Notes: generated by a model from the letters alone, not told the origin. Shown: positions 52,566 to 62,198, counted from the first letter of the stretch. The stretch is DNA of 64,000 bases from Myxococcus hansupus (GCF_000280925.3 NZ_CP012109.1:8902001-8966000); one strand, 5' to 3'. Numbers and translations are program-made.

Positions 52566-53206
52566 TCGCGATCGAGCTGACCGTGCCCGTGGCGTGCTGG
52601 CGGAAGGGCCGGGCGCGTGAGTTGGTGGAGACCGAAGTCCTTCCGCCGCCAGCGACCTGCTACGGCGCGCTGCTGTCGCTGGTCGGTGAGCAGGACCGTG
52701 AACGGCACCGGGGCTGCCGCGTGACGGCGGGGCTGTTGAACGCGCCTGGCATCAGCACGGTGCTCCGCACGTTCTGGCGGACGAAGAACCTCAAGGTCGC
52801 GAAGGGGAACGAAGAGAACGCCGCGCCAGACCAGCAGCAGCTCGTCATCGACGCGCATCTGGTGGTCTGGTGTGACAGCTCCGAGGAGCACGCCTCCGCC
52901 GAGTCGTTGGAGGCCCGTGTCGTCCGCGCGATGCGGGCACCCGGCACCGTGGAGCGTGCTGGTGCGTGGTCGTTGGGCGAGTCCACGCACCTCATCAACG
53001 ACGCACGCCTGCTCCCGGAGGGGCGTCCTCCTTCGGACTGTCGCGTCTTCCTGACCGCGTCAATGGGAGGCATCACCCTGCCGGTCTGGGTGGACCATGT
53101 GGGGACTCGCGGCTCGCGCTACGCGGTGGGGCGGCTCGAGGCGGTCACGGAGGCCCCCGAGGTTCAGCGGCTTCCTCGCATTCCGCTCGTGGAAGAGGCC
53201 GCATAG
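52562..53206 (+). CDS. devS: Cas5 subunit, DevS
   Basis: 214 residues. Cas5 holds the 5' handle of the crRNA; M. xanthus DevS is the third dev protein that restrains devI. Opening IAIELTVPVACWRKGRAREL followed by VETEVLPPPATCYGALLSL, the Cas5 pattern (t.PP.s...G.l). Later WSLGESTHLINDARLL and VFLTASMGGITLPVWVDH match the family. GTG 52562 overlaps the devR stop (GTGA). It is 41 bases upstream of the cas4-cas1 gene. Confidence 0.9.
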   Translation: MIAIELTVPVACWRKGRARELVETEVLPPPATCYGALLSLVGEQDRERHRGCRVTAGLLNAPGISTVLRTFWRTKNLKVAKGNEENAAPDQQQLVIDAHLVVWCDSSEEHASAESLEARVVRAMRAPGTVERAGAWSLGESTHLINDARLLPEGRPPSDCRVFLTASMGGITLPVWVDHVGTRGSRYAVGRLEAVTEAPEVQRLPRIPLVEEAA

Positions 53207-53247
53207 CTGTCTGTCGTAGGGCTGTACCGGGGCGGGGGGCCCCATGA

Positions 53248-54909
53248 ATGAGCACATCCGTCTTGAGTCCGAAGCCGGCGAATACTGAGCCGTCCATCCG
53301 GACGCATGCGTTGCACGCGCTCGCGTACTGCGAACGGCTCTTCTACCTGGAGGAAGTGGAGGAGTTGCGTGTGGCGGACGCCGCCATCTACGCGGGACGG
53401 AGGCTGCACCATCAGCTCCAGGAGGAGGGCGAGCGCGTCGAACTGGAGTTGGCGAGCGAAGCCTTGGGCCTGCACGGCAGGGTGGACGCGGTGAGGACGC
53501 GAGAGGGGACCCTGGTCGTCCATGAGCACAAGCGCGGACGTCATGCGCCGGCCCCGGAGGTGCCGGGGGCCTGGCCGAGCGATCGGCTCCAGGTGGGCGC
53601 CTATGCGCTACTGGTGGAGGAGCGCTTCCCAGGTGTACCCGTGGAGTGCCGGGTCCGTTATCACCAGACGGAGACGACGGTGCGGTTCCCTCTTGATGCC
53701 GCGCTGCGGGGCGAGGTGGCGTCGGCCGTGGCCCGTGCCCGGTTGTTGCGAGCGTCGCGGGAGCGGCCACCCGTGACGCAAGAGGAGCGAAAGTGCGCGA
53801 AGTGCTCGCTCGCGCCCGTGTGTCTGCCCGAGGAGGAGCGGCAGGTCGCCGGGGAAGACCGGCCCCGGCTCTTTCCGGAGGACGACGTGCGGCAGGTGCT
53901 GCACGTGGCGACACCAGGGACTCGGGTGGGGCGTGCGTCGGAGGAACTGGTGGTGACGCCTCCGGAAGGGGAGGGGGCGCCGTCGAGACAGCCGGGGCGG
54001 ATGGTCTCGGCGCTCGTCGCGCATGGCGCGGTGCAGGTGAGCTCGCAGGCGTTGGCGTACTGCGTGGAGAACGACATCGGCGTGCACTGGTTTACTTCCG
54101 GTGGTCGCTATCTGGGGGGATTGGGCGGCGGGACGGGGCATGTCCACCGGAGGATGCGCCAGTTCGAGGCGCTCCGGCAGGAGTCGGTGAGCCTGGGGCT
54201 CGCGCGTCGTCTGGTCGCGGCGAAGTTGGAGGGGCAGCTCCGCTTCTTGTTGCGTGCGTCGCGCGGAGACGCGGATGCCCGCGAGGTGCTGGCCTCGGCG
54301 GTGAGGGATCTCCGGGCGTTGCTCCCGAAGTGCGCGGAGGCGCCTTCCCGGGACGTGCTCCTGGGGCTGGAAGGCGCGGGAGCGGCACGGTACTTCGGGG
54401 CGCTGCCGTATCTTCAAGGCGAGGACGTGGACCCGCGTCTGCGTTTCGATGGGCGCAACCGGCGGCCACCGAGAGACCGGTTCAACGCGGTGCTCGGTTT
54501 CTTGTATGGGATGGTGCACCGTGAGGTGGATGCGGCCATCCGGTCCGTGGGACTGGATGTGGCGTTCGGCTTCTACCACCAGCCTCGGGGCTCGGCGGGT
54601 CCGCTGGGCCTGGATGTGATGGAGCTGTTTCGTGTGCCGTTGGCGGACATGCCGCTGGTGGCATCGGTGAACCGGCGGACGTGGGACGTGGAGGCGGACT
54701 TCGAGGTGACGTCCGAGCACGTCTGGCTCAGCAAGGCGGGGCGGGCGAAGGCCATCGAGCTGTACGAGCGCCGCAAGCGGGAGACGTGGAAGCACAACGT
54801 GTTGGGGTATTCGCTCAGCTATGCGCGGCTGGTGGAGCTGGAGGTGCGGCTGCTGGAGAAGGAGTGGACGGGCAAGCCGGGGCTGTTCGCGACGTTCCGC
54901 TTGAGGTGA
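53248..54909 (+). CDS. cas4-cas1: Cas4-Cas1 fusion, spacer acquisition integrase
   Basis: 553 residues. Residues 1-200 are Cas4: C28 in LAYCERLFYLEE, then C183, C186, C192 in KCAKCSLAPVC (iron-sulfur cluster), and the RecB-like core LHGRVDAVRTREG with VVHEHKRGR. Residues from about 215 are Cas1: E375 in LLGLEGAGAARYF, H444 in FGFYHQPRG, D456 and E459 in GLDVMELFR. Cas4 trims and selects PAM ends, Cas1 integrates. It is the only cas1 in the window, so it probably serves both arrays. An overlapping ATG at 53244 yields a short dead-end frame. It lies three bases upstream of cas2. Confidence 0.96.
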   Translation: MSTSVLSPKPANTEPSIRTHALHALAYCERLFYLEEVEELRVADAAIYAGRRLHHQLQEEGERVELELASEALGLHGRVDAVRTREGTLVVHEHKRGRHAPAPEVPGAWPSDRLQVGAYALLVEERFPGVPVECRVRYHQTETTVRFPLDAALRGEVASAVARARLLRASRERPPVTQEERKCAKCSLAPVCLPEEERQVAGEDRPRLFPEDDVRQVLHVATPGTRVGRASEELVVTPPEGEGAPSRQPGRMVSALVAHGAVQVSSQALAYCVENDIGVHWFTSGGRYLGGLGGGTGHVHRRMRQFEALRQESVSLGLARRLVAAKLEGQLRFLLRASRGDADAREVLASAVRDLRALLPKCAEAPSRDVLLGLEGAGAARYFGALPYLQGEDVDPRLRFDGRNRRPPRDRFNAVLGFLYGMVHREVDAAIRSVGLDVAFGFYHQPRGSAGPLGLDVMELFRVPLADMPLVASVNRRTWDVEADFEVTSEHVWLSKAGRAKAIELYERRKRETWKHNVLGYSLSYARLVELEVRLLEKEWTGKPGLFATFRLR

Positions 54910-54912
54910 GCC

Positions 54913-55206
54913 ATGGCCGAGCCGAGGCGTTGGTATCTGATTACGTATGACATCCGCGACCCCAGACGCTGGCGGAAGGTGTACGCCCTGCTGAAGGGGT
55001 ATGGGGAGTGGTTGCAGCTCTCGGTGTTTCGCTGCTCGCTGACGGACCGGGACCGCGAGAAGCTGCGCTGGGAGCTGGCGCGCCGGATGGATGCCGTGGA
55101 TACGTTGCTGGTGATTGGGCGCTGTGGCGGGTGCGTGGAGCGCGTGCGGGCCATCAACGCGAAGGAGGATTGGCCGGAGGAGCCCGCACTTTTCAAGGTG
55201 CTGTGA
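54913..55206 (+). CDS. cas2: Cas2, spacer acquisition subunit
   Basis: 97 residues, ferredoxin-like fold. The first strand YLITYDIRDPRRWRKVYALL carries the conserved Asp pair, then KGYGEWLQLSVFRCSL. It bridges Cas1 dimers during integration. The stop is 12 bases before the second leader. It is the last gene of the dev operon, so its expression should follow developmental control. Confidence 0.95.
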   Translation: MAEPRRWYLITYDIRDPRRWRKVYALLKGYGEWLQLSVFRCSLTDRDREKLRWELARRMDAVDTLLVIGRCGGCVERVRAINAKEDWPEEPALFKVL

Positions 55207-55218
55207 GGTGAGCGACAA

Positions 55219-55457
55219 TCAAGCACCTCGCCGTGGCGGAGGCCCGCGACGGCGATAGTGCTGAAATCCCCAGGAAGTTCATGGGGTTGAGGCTCTTTGA
55301 CAGGTGAATAGGTGCATGATCGACGAAAAGCCCTGGGGTTTCATGGGGTTGGCGACCTTGGGTAGGGCTTGGGGTTGCCAACCTGGGTGAAGGAGGGGGA
55401 GGTGCTTGAAAAGAGGGTCGTAAGCTGGCGGAATTGTTGGGAGATTCAGGCGGGCTG
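55219..55457 (+). promoter_or_regulatory. CRISPR leader, array 2
   Basis: 239 bp between cas2 and the array. Homologous to leader 1 over its whole length: AAGCACCTCGCCGTGGCGGA at the start, TTGACA at 55297-55302 followed by GGTGAATAGGTGCATGATCG, TGCCAACCTGGGTGAAGG, and GGTGCTTGAAAAGAGGG. Differences lie mostly in the blocks between. The shared sequence probably carries the pre-crRNA promoter and the integration signals that Cas1-Cas2 reads. Confidence 0.8.
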
Positions 55458-57737
55458 GTCCCGCTCGCCGTGATGCCGAGAGGCGTTGAGCACTTTTCCC
55501 GCTCGGCCACGCCGGGCAGGGCGAGCGTGGTCCCGCTCGCCGTGATGCCGAGAGGCGTTGAGCACAAACACTGGCTGGGCGTGCTCGCGCATGCGCCCTC
55601 GGTCCCGCTCGCCGTGATGCCGAGAGGCGTTGAGCACACCAACCTTCGCCGTGCGCTGCATGAAGAACGGAAGTGGTCCCGCTCGCCGTGATGCCGAGAG
55701 GCGTTGAGCACCCGGGCCGAATGGAAACGCTGGTGCGAAAGGCCGGGTCCCGCTCGCCGTGATGCCGAGAGGCGTTGAGCACTCGAACTCGGCGGCGAAA
55801 AACGGGACGCGGGTGGTCGGGTCCCGCTCGCCGTGATGCCGAGAGGCGTTGAGCACATTGCCCACGCATGCGAATTCAGAAACCTTCTTAGGGTCCCGCT
55901 CGCCGTGATGCCGAGAGGCGTTGAGCACTCGTTGAGCGCGAGGGGCAGGCCGTAGAGCTTGTTGAGGTCCCGCTCGCCGTGATGCCGAGAGGCGTTGAGC
56001 ACAACATGAACGAGACGGTGTTTTTCTCTGGTGGGCACCCCAGGTCCCGCTCGCCGTGATGCCGAGAGGCGTTGAGCACACGCACTCGTGCGCATGGCGT
56101 CGCTGTACGGGATCGGGTCCCGCTCGCCGTGATGCCGAGAGGCGTTGAGCACCTGCTACTCCGCCCGACTCGGGTCGTCCGGGGCCGGTCCCGCTCGCCG
56201 TGATGCCGAGATGCGTTGAGCACGGACCCATCGAGGGGGTGGGTGGGGAATGGGGGGTGGGTCCCGCTCGCCGTGATGCCGAGAGGCGTTGAGCACTTCA
56301 GTTGGGCCACCTTGCCTGAATCTGGATACGAGGGTCCCGCTCGCCGTGATGCCGAGAGGCGTTGAGCACACCGTGCAGTCGATTGACTCCGACCTCATCG
56401 ACGCCGGAGGGTCCCGCTCGCCGTGATGCCGAGAGGCGTTGAGCACGCTTGCAAAATGACCGTACGTGAGCGGCGGGCACCCAAGTCCCGCGCGCCGTGA
56501 TGCCGAGATGCGTTGAGCACGGCACGCCGCTGGCGGCCTCCTTGGGGGTCGGCGTCCCGCTCGCCGTGATGCCGAGAGGCGTTGAGCACATCCAGGGCGT
56601 GGTGACGGCAGCGGCCAACGCAGGCGTGGTCCCGCTCGCCGTGATGCCGAGAGGCGTTGAGCACATTCGGAGCAAGTACGACGCCTTCGAGCGCGCCTTT
56701 TCCCGCTCGCCGTGATGCCGAGAGGCGTTGAGCGCAAGGGCGTCCAGGCGTGGATTCCCTTCACGAAGCCGGTCCCGCTCGCCGTGATGCTGATCGGCGT
56801 TGAGCACACGTAGCGAAGGCGGCGACCGTTCTCTGGCCTCGTCCCGCGCGCCGTGATGCCGAGAGGCGTTGAGCACTCGACGTGCCCGTCGGCGTAGTGG
56901 AGGCGGTAGTCCCGCGCGCCGTGATGCCGAGAGGCGTTGGGCACCTGACTGTCGCCACCATGCCGGTGGACGTGACGGGAAGTCCCGCGCGCCGTGATGC
57001 CGAGAGGCGTTGAGCACCGGAACGAATCTTCTGCCCCAGCTTCTCGTCCCACCGCTGGTCCCGCGCGCCGTGATGCCGAGAGGCGTTGAGCACCCATCCT
57101 TGATGGTCATCGCGCCAATGGCCATGAGTCCCACTCGCCGTGATGCCGAGAGGCGTTGAGCACTTCGCCGACACCAAGCGCCCTCCCATGGGCAGGGGGC
57201 CGGGTCCCGCTCGCCGTGATGCCGAGAGGCGTTGAGCACATGTCGGACATGGCCGTGACCTCGTAGAGCATGTCCCGGAGTCCCGCTCGCCGTGATGCCG
57301 AGAGGCGTTGAGCACCTGCACGTCGGGTCTACCGCCGCCGTCACGGTGCCGGTCCCGCTCGCGGTGATGCCGAGAGGCGTTGAACCCTACCAGTCGAGGA
57401 CGCCCTTTGCGATTGCTACCTCTGGCCCCGCTCGCAATGATGCCGAGAGGCGTTGAGAACGATCGCTGCCAGCCGCGCGGGTTCGATAGCTCGCGCGTCC
57501 CGCTCGCAGTGCGGCGATGAGCCTAATTCTGGGCCACCGACGCGAGCCCGGAGGTGACGTCCCGCTCGCCGAGATGCCGAGAGGCGTTGAGCATGTGTCG
57601 AGGAAGTCATCCTCGCGCCACCCGACCTAATCCCGCTCGCGATGATGCCGAGAGGCGTTGAGCACCGCTGTTGGCTCGCTTCAGGCGAGCCGCCGCCGTC
57701 AGCCCCGTTCGCGGTGATGCCGAGAGGCGTTGAACAT
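55458..57737 (+). CRISPR. CRISPR array 2 (dev locus), about 27 good plus several decayed repeats
   Basis: 36-bp repeats starting GTCCCGCTCGCC, continuing GTGATGCCGAGA and ending GGCGTTGAGCAC; they differ from array 1 at positions 4, 22 and 23 only. Spacers are mostly 34-39 bp. I count 27 near-consensus copies up to 57387. Decay rises to the right: changed starts (CCGCGCGCC at 56485, 56841, 56909, 56982, 57058), TTCCCG at 56700, then strongly degenerate copies at 57425, 57497, 57559, 57630, 57702 and a last trace near 57780. The decay marks the leader-distal end. Bases 57816-57954 hold no gene. Confidence 0.97.
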
Positions 57738-57954
57738 GTGTAGGTGGTGTTCATCTCCAGCAAATCCGGGTCTGGGATGTTTCGCTCGCCGTGATGCCTG
57801 GAGCCTTAGCGTTGCGTCGCGGATGGTCAGTTCGGTGACGAAGCATAGCAGGTAACTCACCGATTTTCTGCCATGCGAACAGATGAGACGCCTTCCTGGT
57901 TCGGGATGATGCACGCTGTTGGAGAGGGACAGTGCGTCGGTGTTTGCGTGGCGG

Positions 57955-58680
57955 TTAGCGCATAGCGAGTTCGAGAAAGCGGATGCCTTTCAGCTTCGAT
58001 TGAAGTACCGCATTCATGAAGCGTTCAGTACTTACGATCATCGTTGCGAAGTTCCCCAGCCGGAATATGTCGAGGTTTGGGGGAATTGCTGTCGCATCCA
58101 GTACGGGCTCTTCGGGGCGAGAAAGGTCCACCCAGCCGCATGTTCCACACGGTGGAGTCGCATCCCTCGGGAGGCAGTCGGGATGCAGTCGCCCATGAGG
58201 TTGGAGCTGGGGCTCGAAGTATGCCGGAGGTGACTTCTGCCGGAACCGTAACGAGGCCCAGCCTCCGATGAAACCGTAGACATCCTTCATCTGGAGCTGC
58301 TCCAGCGCATCCTGGCGCATCAGCAGCAGGGCGTTCCCTATCCAGGTGAATGGACCGAGATCTCCTCGGGCCGTGCCTTCCAGCGGGCCGAACCGAGTTC
58401 CTGGTGGGAGCGGCACGTGCGGAGGGGCGAGAGGACGCACGAGTTCACGCAGCCGCGCGTACTCGGAGAAAGGTTCGGGCCTCGCCTTCAAGAAGGAGGC
58501 TTGTTCAGGGAGCGCGGACAGGTCAACGGCGGGGTAGTAGTGACCAGCGCCTGCCCATGTCGCGCCACATCCTGGGCAACTGGCGAGCCCCGGTAGCTTC
58601 CACCGATGTGCCGCGTTGATGTCGCCTGCGTGGCGAGCGGTCGCGGCCTTGTCTTCGACGAGCCAGTAGTAGCGGGTCAT
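57955..58680 (-). CDS. Double-CXXCG immunity protein, SitI6-like
   Basis: 241 residues. Two CXXCG motifs are present: CPGCGATW near 35 and CGTCGWVDLSRPEE near 180, the signature of the Myxococcus paralogous family TIGR02264, members of which are SitI immunity proteins. It begins six bases after the SitA-like toxin gene, as expected for a toxin-immunity pair. It protects the cell and its kin from SitA toxin delivered by outer-membrane exchange. The remaining sequence (YYPAVDLSALPEQASFL) is family-typical. No membrane segment is seen. Confidence 0.82.
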   Translation of the reverse strand: MTRYYWLVEDKAATARHAGDINAAHRWKLPGLASCPGCGATWAGAGHYYPAVDLSALPEQASFLKARPEPFSEYARLRELVRPLAPPHVPLPPGTRFGPLEGTARGDLGPFTWIGNALLLMRQDALEQLQMKDVYGFIGGWASLRFRQKSPPAYFEPQLQPHGRLHPDCLPRDATPPCGTCGWVDLSRPEEPVLDATAIPPNLDIFRLGNFATMIVSTERFMNAVLQSKLKGIRFLELAMR

Positions 58681-58686
58681 TCGTCG

Positions 58687-59352
58687 TCATGCTCCCGGCC
58701 GGGAATAGTAGGGCTGAATCGGACCGCCCAGGAGTTGGAAGCGGTAGATGAGCTGGCCGGCATGCTTGTAGATGTCCTCCGGACGGGCGTTGGGCCTGGC
58801 TTCCATGAACTCCCGCCAGGCTTGATTCCACGCGCCGCCGCGTTCTCCGCCCCGGTGAATCCGTTGGTGGAGGTCGCGTGGAATCGGCATGGTGTAGTGG
58901 TGAATCTTCACGCCTTGGGTCTCGAACCACTCCGCGAGGTCGCGGGCCTGAGGAAAGATGTGGTGCTTCTCCCATCTTCCCGCCGGAAGCTGGTGGGAAG
59001 GTGGGATGATTCGCTCTGGAGCACCATTCCAGTTGGGGAAGACCATGACGGCCCCCCGAGGAAGTTGCTGCCCAGGTCCCCAGTTTCTCCTGGGACCGGC
59101 GCCCGGAGCTGCTGCCGCGGCTGGTGGCCGCGCAGGTGGAAATCGTGCTAGCTGGAACGGGCGGAGGTCGTTGTCGCAGCGGTAGAAGCCGCAGGCATCG
59201 CCGATACACAACAAGTTGACGCAAGGTGCTTCCGGACTCGGATGACATTCCGTGCTCGCGTCAGCTCCTGTCTGTGCTCGGGATGATTCTGTGGTGGCGC
59301 AGGCCTGTATGAACACGGCGAGCAGCAGCCGGAGAAGTAGCCGGGTTCCCAT
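58687..59352 (-). CDS. Lipoprotein toxin, SitA6-like
   Basis: 221 residues from ATG 59352. The signal peptide LLLRLLLAVFIQAC ends in a lipobox, so the protein is a lipoprotein. A Cys-rich segment (CVNLLCIGDACGFYRC) follows, then a Pro/Ala linker. The C-terminal domain contains HHIFPQARDLAEWF and HLHQRIHRG-like HQRIHRGGERGG, an HNH-type nuclease look (HHxF plus downstream His). SitA toxins travel between Myxococcus cells by TraA/B-mediated outer-membrane exchange and kill cells lacking SitI. The immunity gene follows. A longer frame upstream was rejected because it lacks a signal peptide. Confidence 0.8.
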   Translation of the reverse strand: MGTRLLLRLLLAVFIQACATTESSRAQTGADASTECHPSPEAPCVNLLCIGDACGFYRCDNDLRPFQLARFPPARPPAAAAAPGAGPRRNWGPGQQLPRGAVMVFPNWNGAPERIIPPSHQLPAGRWEKHHIFPQARDLAEWFETQGVKIHHYTMPIPRDLHQRIHRGGERGGAWNQAWREFMEARPNARPEDIYKHAGQLIYRFQLLGGPIQPYYSRPGA

Positions 59353-59472
59353 TGTTCGATGCCCCCAGATGCAGGTGTTTGTTTGTTCATGTTTTGCCTG
59401 AATTGAGGGTTGACGCAAGAAGGGGCCGCCTGCCAGTTCTCGGCGATGCAGGCAAAGGGAGGCCGCACCCAC

Positions 59473-60690
59473 ATGCACACGTCATCGATTGCTGCGTCGC
59501 TACGTTTTTCGAACCCCCTCCGGAGAGTCATTCTGGGCGCCGCCGTATGCGTCACGGCCCTGCTCCTCAACTTGAGTCCCACGGCAGCCCAGGCCCAGGT
59601 CTCCCGGACGCTGAGCACCCCGTTCCCCTCACCGCAGGCGCGGAAGGTCTTCGACCTGTTGGTGACGCTGGAGAACAACAGCCGCAACGGCGTCTCCAAG
59701 CAGACCATCATGGGCCAGCACTGCGAGGCGCAGAAGGAGCGCTACGCAGGCGAGTACTGGGTGCGCGTGGGCGAAATCGCGGGGCGCCGGCCGGGCTTCG
59801 TGGAGTTCGACTTCGGGCCGGGCAACTACGGGCCCACGTACCAGGCGCCCTACGTGGACACGTCTGTCGGCTTCGCTCGCGACCGCTTCCTCTTCGGCGA
59901 GGGCATCGTTGGCTTCAGCTTCCACCAGTCCTATCCCGGCGCGTCCGTGAAGAGCTGGGAGAACAACTTCCGGCAGCCGTGGATGGATTACAACTGGTTC
60001 GGCCGCGTCATCAACTGGCAGGCGAACACGGCGGAGTACCGCGCGCTCCTGTCGGACCTGTCCTTCGCGGCGGACAAGCTCGCCATCCTGAAGCAGCTCA
60101 ACGTGCCGGTGCTGTACCGCCCGTTCCACGAGATGAACAAGCGCCCCAACGCGTCGCCGTTCTGGTGGTCCAACCAGGACCCCGCCCAGTACAGACAACT
60201 CTGGGTCATCATGCATGACTACCTGGTGAGGACGCGGGGGCTCGACAACCTCATCTTCGTCTGGTCGCCGTACGAGTGGGACGGCACCTACGGCGGTGAC
60301 CCGTGGAACTACTACCCGGGCGATGACCGCGTGGACGTGGTCGCGGTGGACATCTACCACGGCAATCCCTACTTCCCGGGCCAGTTCTACACGGACCTGG
60401 GCGCGCGCTACCGCAAGCCGCGCATGCTCGCGGAGACCGACAAGCTCCCGGTGCGCTGGGGCGACAGCCGCTACGCCACCGTGTCTGAGATTGACGCGCG
60501 GCCCTGGGTGCTCTGGTCCGTGTGGGGCGACACGCTGCTCTACAACGTGGGCACCACCACGCCGAACGACTGGAACGTGTCGAACAACCACAAGGCCATC
60601 CGCGACAGCTACAGCTACCACGACGGCAGCATCTGGCGCGTGCTCACCGGCGGCGCCAACCCCACGTACAACTGGGGCTCTCTGCGCTGA
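59473..60690 (+). CDS. Glycoside hydrolase family 26 beta-mannanase, secreted
   Basis: 405 residues. Signal peptide after an Arg pair (RRVILGAAVCVTALLLNLSP, then TAAQAQ). The GH26 catalytic barrel shows the acid/base Glu in LYRPFHEMNKR, the FWWSNQDPAQYRQLW and FVWSPYEWDG motifs, and the nucleophile region RMLAETDKLPV. It cleaves beta-1,4-mannan in plant or fungal material. ATG 59473 with GGGAGG 11 bases upstream was chosen; in-frame starts at 59446 and 59410 would only lengthen the N-terminus. It stands alone, convergent with the next gene. Confidence 0.9.
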   Translation: MHTSSIAASLRFSNPLRRVILGAAVCVTALLLNLSPTAAQAQVSRTLSTPFPSPQARKVFDLLVTLENNSRNGVSKQTIMGQHCEAQKERYAGEYWVRVGEIAGRRPGFVEFDFGPGNYGPTYQAPYVDTSVGFARDRFLFGEGIVGFSFHQSYPGASVKSWENNFRQPWMDYNWFGRVINWQANTAEYRALLSDLSFAADKLAILKQLNVPVLYRPFHEMNKRPNASPFWWSNQDPAQYRQLWVIMHDYLVRTRGLDNLIFVWSPYEWDGTYGGDPWNYYPGDDRVDVVAVDIYHGNPYFPGQFYTDLGARYRKPRMLAETDKLPVRWGDSRYATVSEIDARPWVLWSVWGDTLLYNVGTTTPNDWNVSNNHKAIRDSYSYHDGSIWRVLTGGANPTYNWGSLR

Positions 60691-60726
60691 CGCCTGTGCA
60701 CCGCGGGCCCTGGGCGCGAAGACGGC

Positions 60727-61386
60727 TCAGGCGCCCGCGGCGGCGACCTCGGCCCAGAGGGTGTCTCCCTCCAGCACTTGATTCAGGGGCGCGCGCCGCT
60801 CGGCGACGCGCAGGAGCACTGCGGCGAGCTGGTCCAGGTGGATGGGGCGCATGCCGCGAAGCAGTGGCAGGCGCGTGAGCGCGCGCAGCACGGGGCTGAT
60901 GTGGTGGTACTCGCCCTCGAAGGCGGGCGGGCGGACAATGGTCCACGGGATGCCGCTCTCGCGCACCAACCGCTCCGCCTCCGCCTTGGCCTTGAGGTAG
61001 GCCCCCACCGGGCGGCCCGCGCCCACCGAGCTGAGCAGCACCAGGTGGTCCACGCCCAAGCTCTTCGCCGCGTGCACCAGATTCCGCGTGGTGCCGATGT
61101 CGCTCGTCTCGTAGGTGTCCCCTGAGCCGAAGCGCTTGCGCATGGTGCCGATGAGCTGAAGCACCGTGGTCACCCCCGCGCCGCGAAGTTGCTCCACCAG
61201 TTCGTCGACGCGCGCTATCTCGACCACCGCCTTGTGGGGCCACGCTTGGGCCAGCTCGCTGCTCGCGCTCTTGGGGCGCAGGTGCGCCGTCGCGGGAACG
61301 CCGCGCGCAATCGCCTGGCGCATCACGTTGCGGCCCGTGGCGCCCGTGGCGCCCGCGACGAAGAGGTGACGGGGGGACATGTTCAT
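60727..61386 (-). CDS. NAD(P)-binding Rossmann-fold protein, atypical SDR (NmrA-like)
   Basis: 219 residues from ATG 61386 (GGAG seven bases upstream). Nucleotide site LFVAGATGATGRNVMRQAI, then VLLSSVGAGRPVGAYLKAKA with the conserved YxxxK-like YLKAKAEAE, and WTIVRPPAFEG. This is the atypical short-chain dehydrogenase group also called SDR_a5 or NmrA-like. It may act as a redox sensor or reductase; the substrate is unknown. ATG 61380 two codons later is equally possible. It is convergent with the GH26 gene. Confidence 0.85.
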   Translation of the reverse strand: MNMSPRHLFVAGATGATGRNVMRQAIARGVPATAHLRPKSASSELAQAWPHKAVVEIARVDELVEQLRGAGVTTVLQLIGTMRKRFGSGDTYETSDIGTTRNLVHAAKSLGVDHLVLLSSVGAGRPVGAYLKAKAEAERLVRESGIPWTIVRPPAFEGEYHHISPVLRALTRLPLLRGMRPIHLDQLAAVLLRVAERRAPLNQVLEGDTLWAEVAAAGA

Positions 61387-61619
61387 GGCGGGCTCCGGCG
61401 AAGTCAGAAGGCGGTCGAGGTGCCGTGATGTCGTGCCCACGCACATGACGCGGGCTGTCGGCTCTTCACCACACCGCGTCGCGCGCGCCCAGCGCCGAAT
61501 GGCACGGCGTGTTGAATGCGCTACGCGCTCGGGACACCCGCCGGAGTGTTGATAAGTCATCGCACCCGGGGGACCCGCCGGGTTGAGGACCTGTCCTCCA
61601 AACGATACATTGCCGCGGC

Positions 61620-62162
61620 TTGGAAAAACCTGAACCCCTTGTATTCCAGCAGAGCTTCCAGGGTCTGATTCGCGCATTGGGCGACGACCTGGACGACACG
61701 TGTGCGGGCCGGCTGCGGGACGCGGGGCTCGACACGCGGGGCTCGCTCGCCCTGGCCTATCCCCTGGAGGTCTGGGTCGCCGCGCTGAAGGTGGCGGCGG
61801 CCACCCTGGCCCCGGAGTCGCCGTTGGACGAGGCCGCCGCGGTGGTGGGGAAGCGCTTCGTGGAGGGCTTCAGCTCCACGCTCATCGGCAACGCGCTCCT
61901 GGGCACCGTCCGGCTGCTGGGCCCGCAGCGCATGCTGGCGCGGATGACGCGCAACCTGCGCACGGGCACCAACTACCTGGAAACACACATGGAGCAGTTG
62001 GGGCCCACCCGGTATGCCCTCACCTGCCGGCCCGTGGTGGTGGCGGGCTTCTACGTGGGGCTCTTCCTGGCGGGCCTGGAGGCCAGTGGCGCCCGCAATC
62101 CCGCCGTCCAGATTGTCCGCAGGGAGGGCGAGGAGGCGGTGTACGACATCGCTTGGGGGTGA
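61620..62162 (+). CDS. DUF2378 family protein
   Basis: 180 residues from a TTG start. It matches the Myxococcus paralogous family DUF2378/TIGR02265: PLVFQQSFQGLIRAL, YPLEVWVAALKVAAATL, AAAVVGKRFVEGFSSTLIG and RMLARMTRNLRTGTNYLETH. No function is known. The fold may be like heme-NO-binding/V4R-type domains, which the RMTRNLRTGTNY segment resembles weakly. It is 36 bases upstream of the exoD-like gene and may share its transcript. Confidence 0.8.
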   Translation: MEKPEPLVFQQSFQGLIRALGDDLDDTCAGRLRDAGLDTRGSLALAYPLEVWVAALKVAAATLAPESPLDEAAAVVGKRFVEGFSSTLIGNALLGTVRLLGPQRMLARMTRNLRTGTNYLETHMEQLGPTRYALTCRPVVVAGFYVGLFLAGLEASGARNPAVQIVRREGEEAVYDIAWG

Positions 62163-62198
62163 GCATCAGGGGGGAGGGCGTGCTAGTGACGGCCTGAA

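Noticed and set aside
55193..57344. Long open frames through array 2
   Set aside because: Same artefact of the repeat structure; no ribosome sites or protein-like spacer segments.
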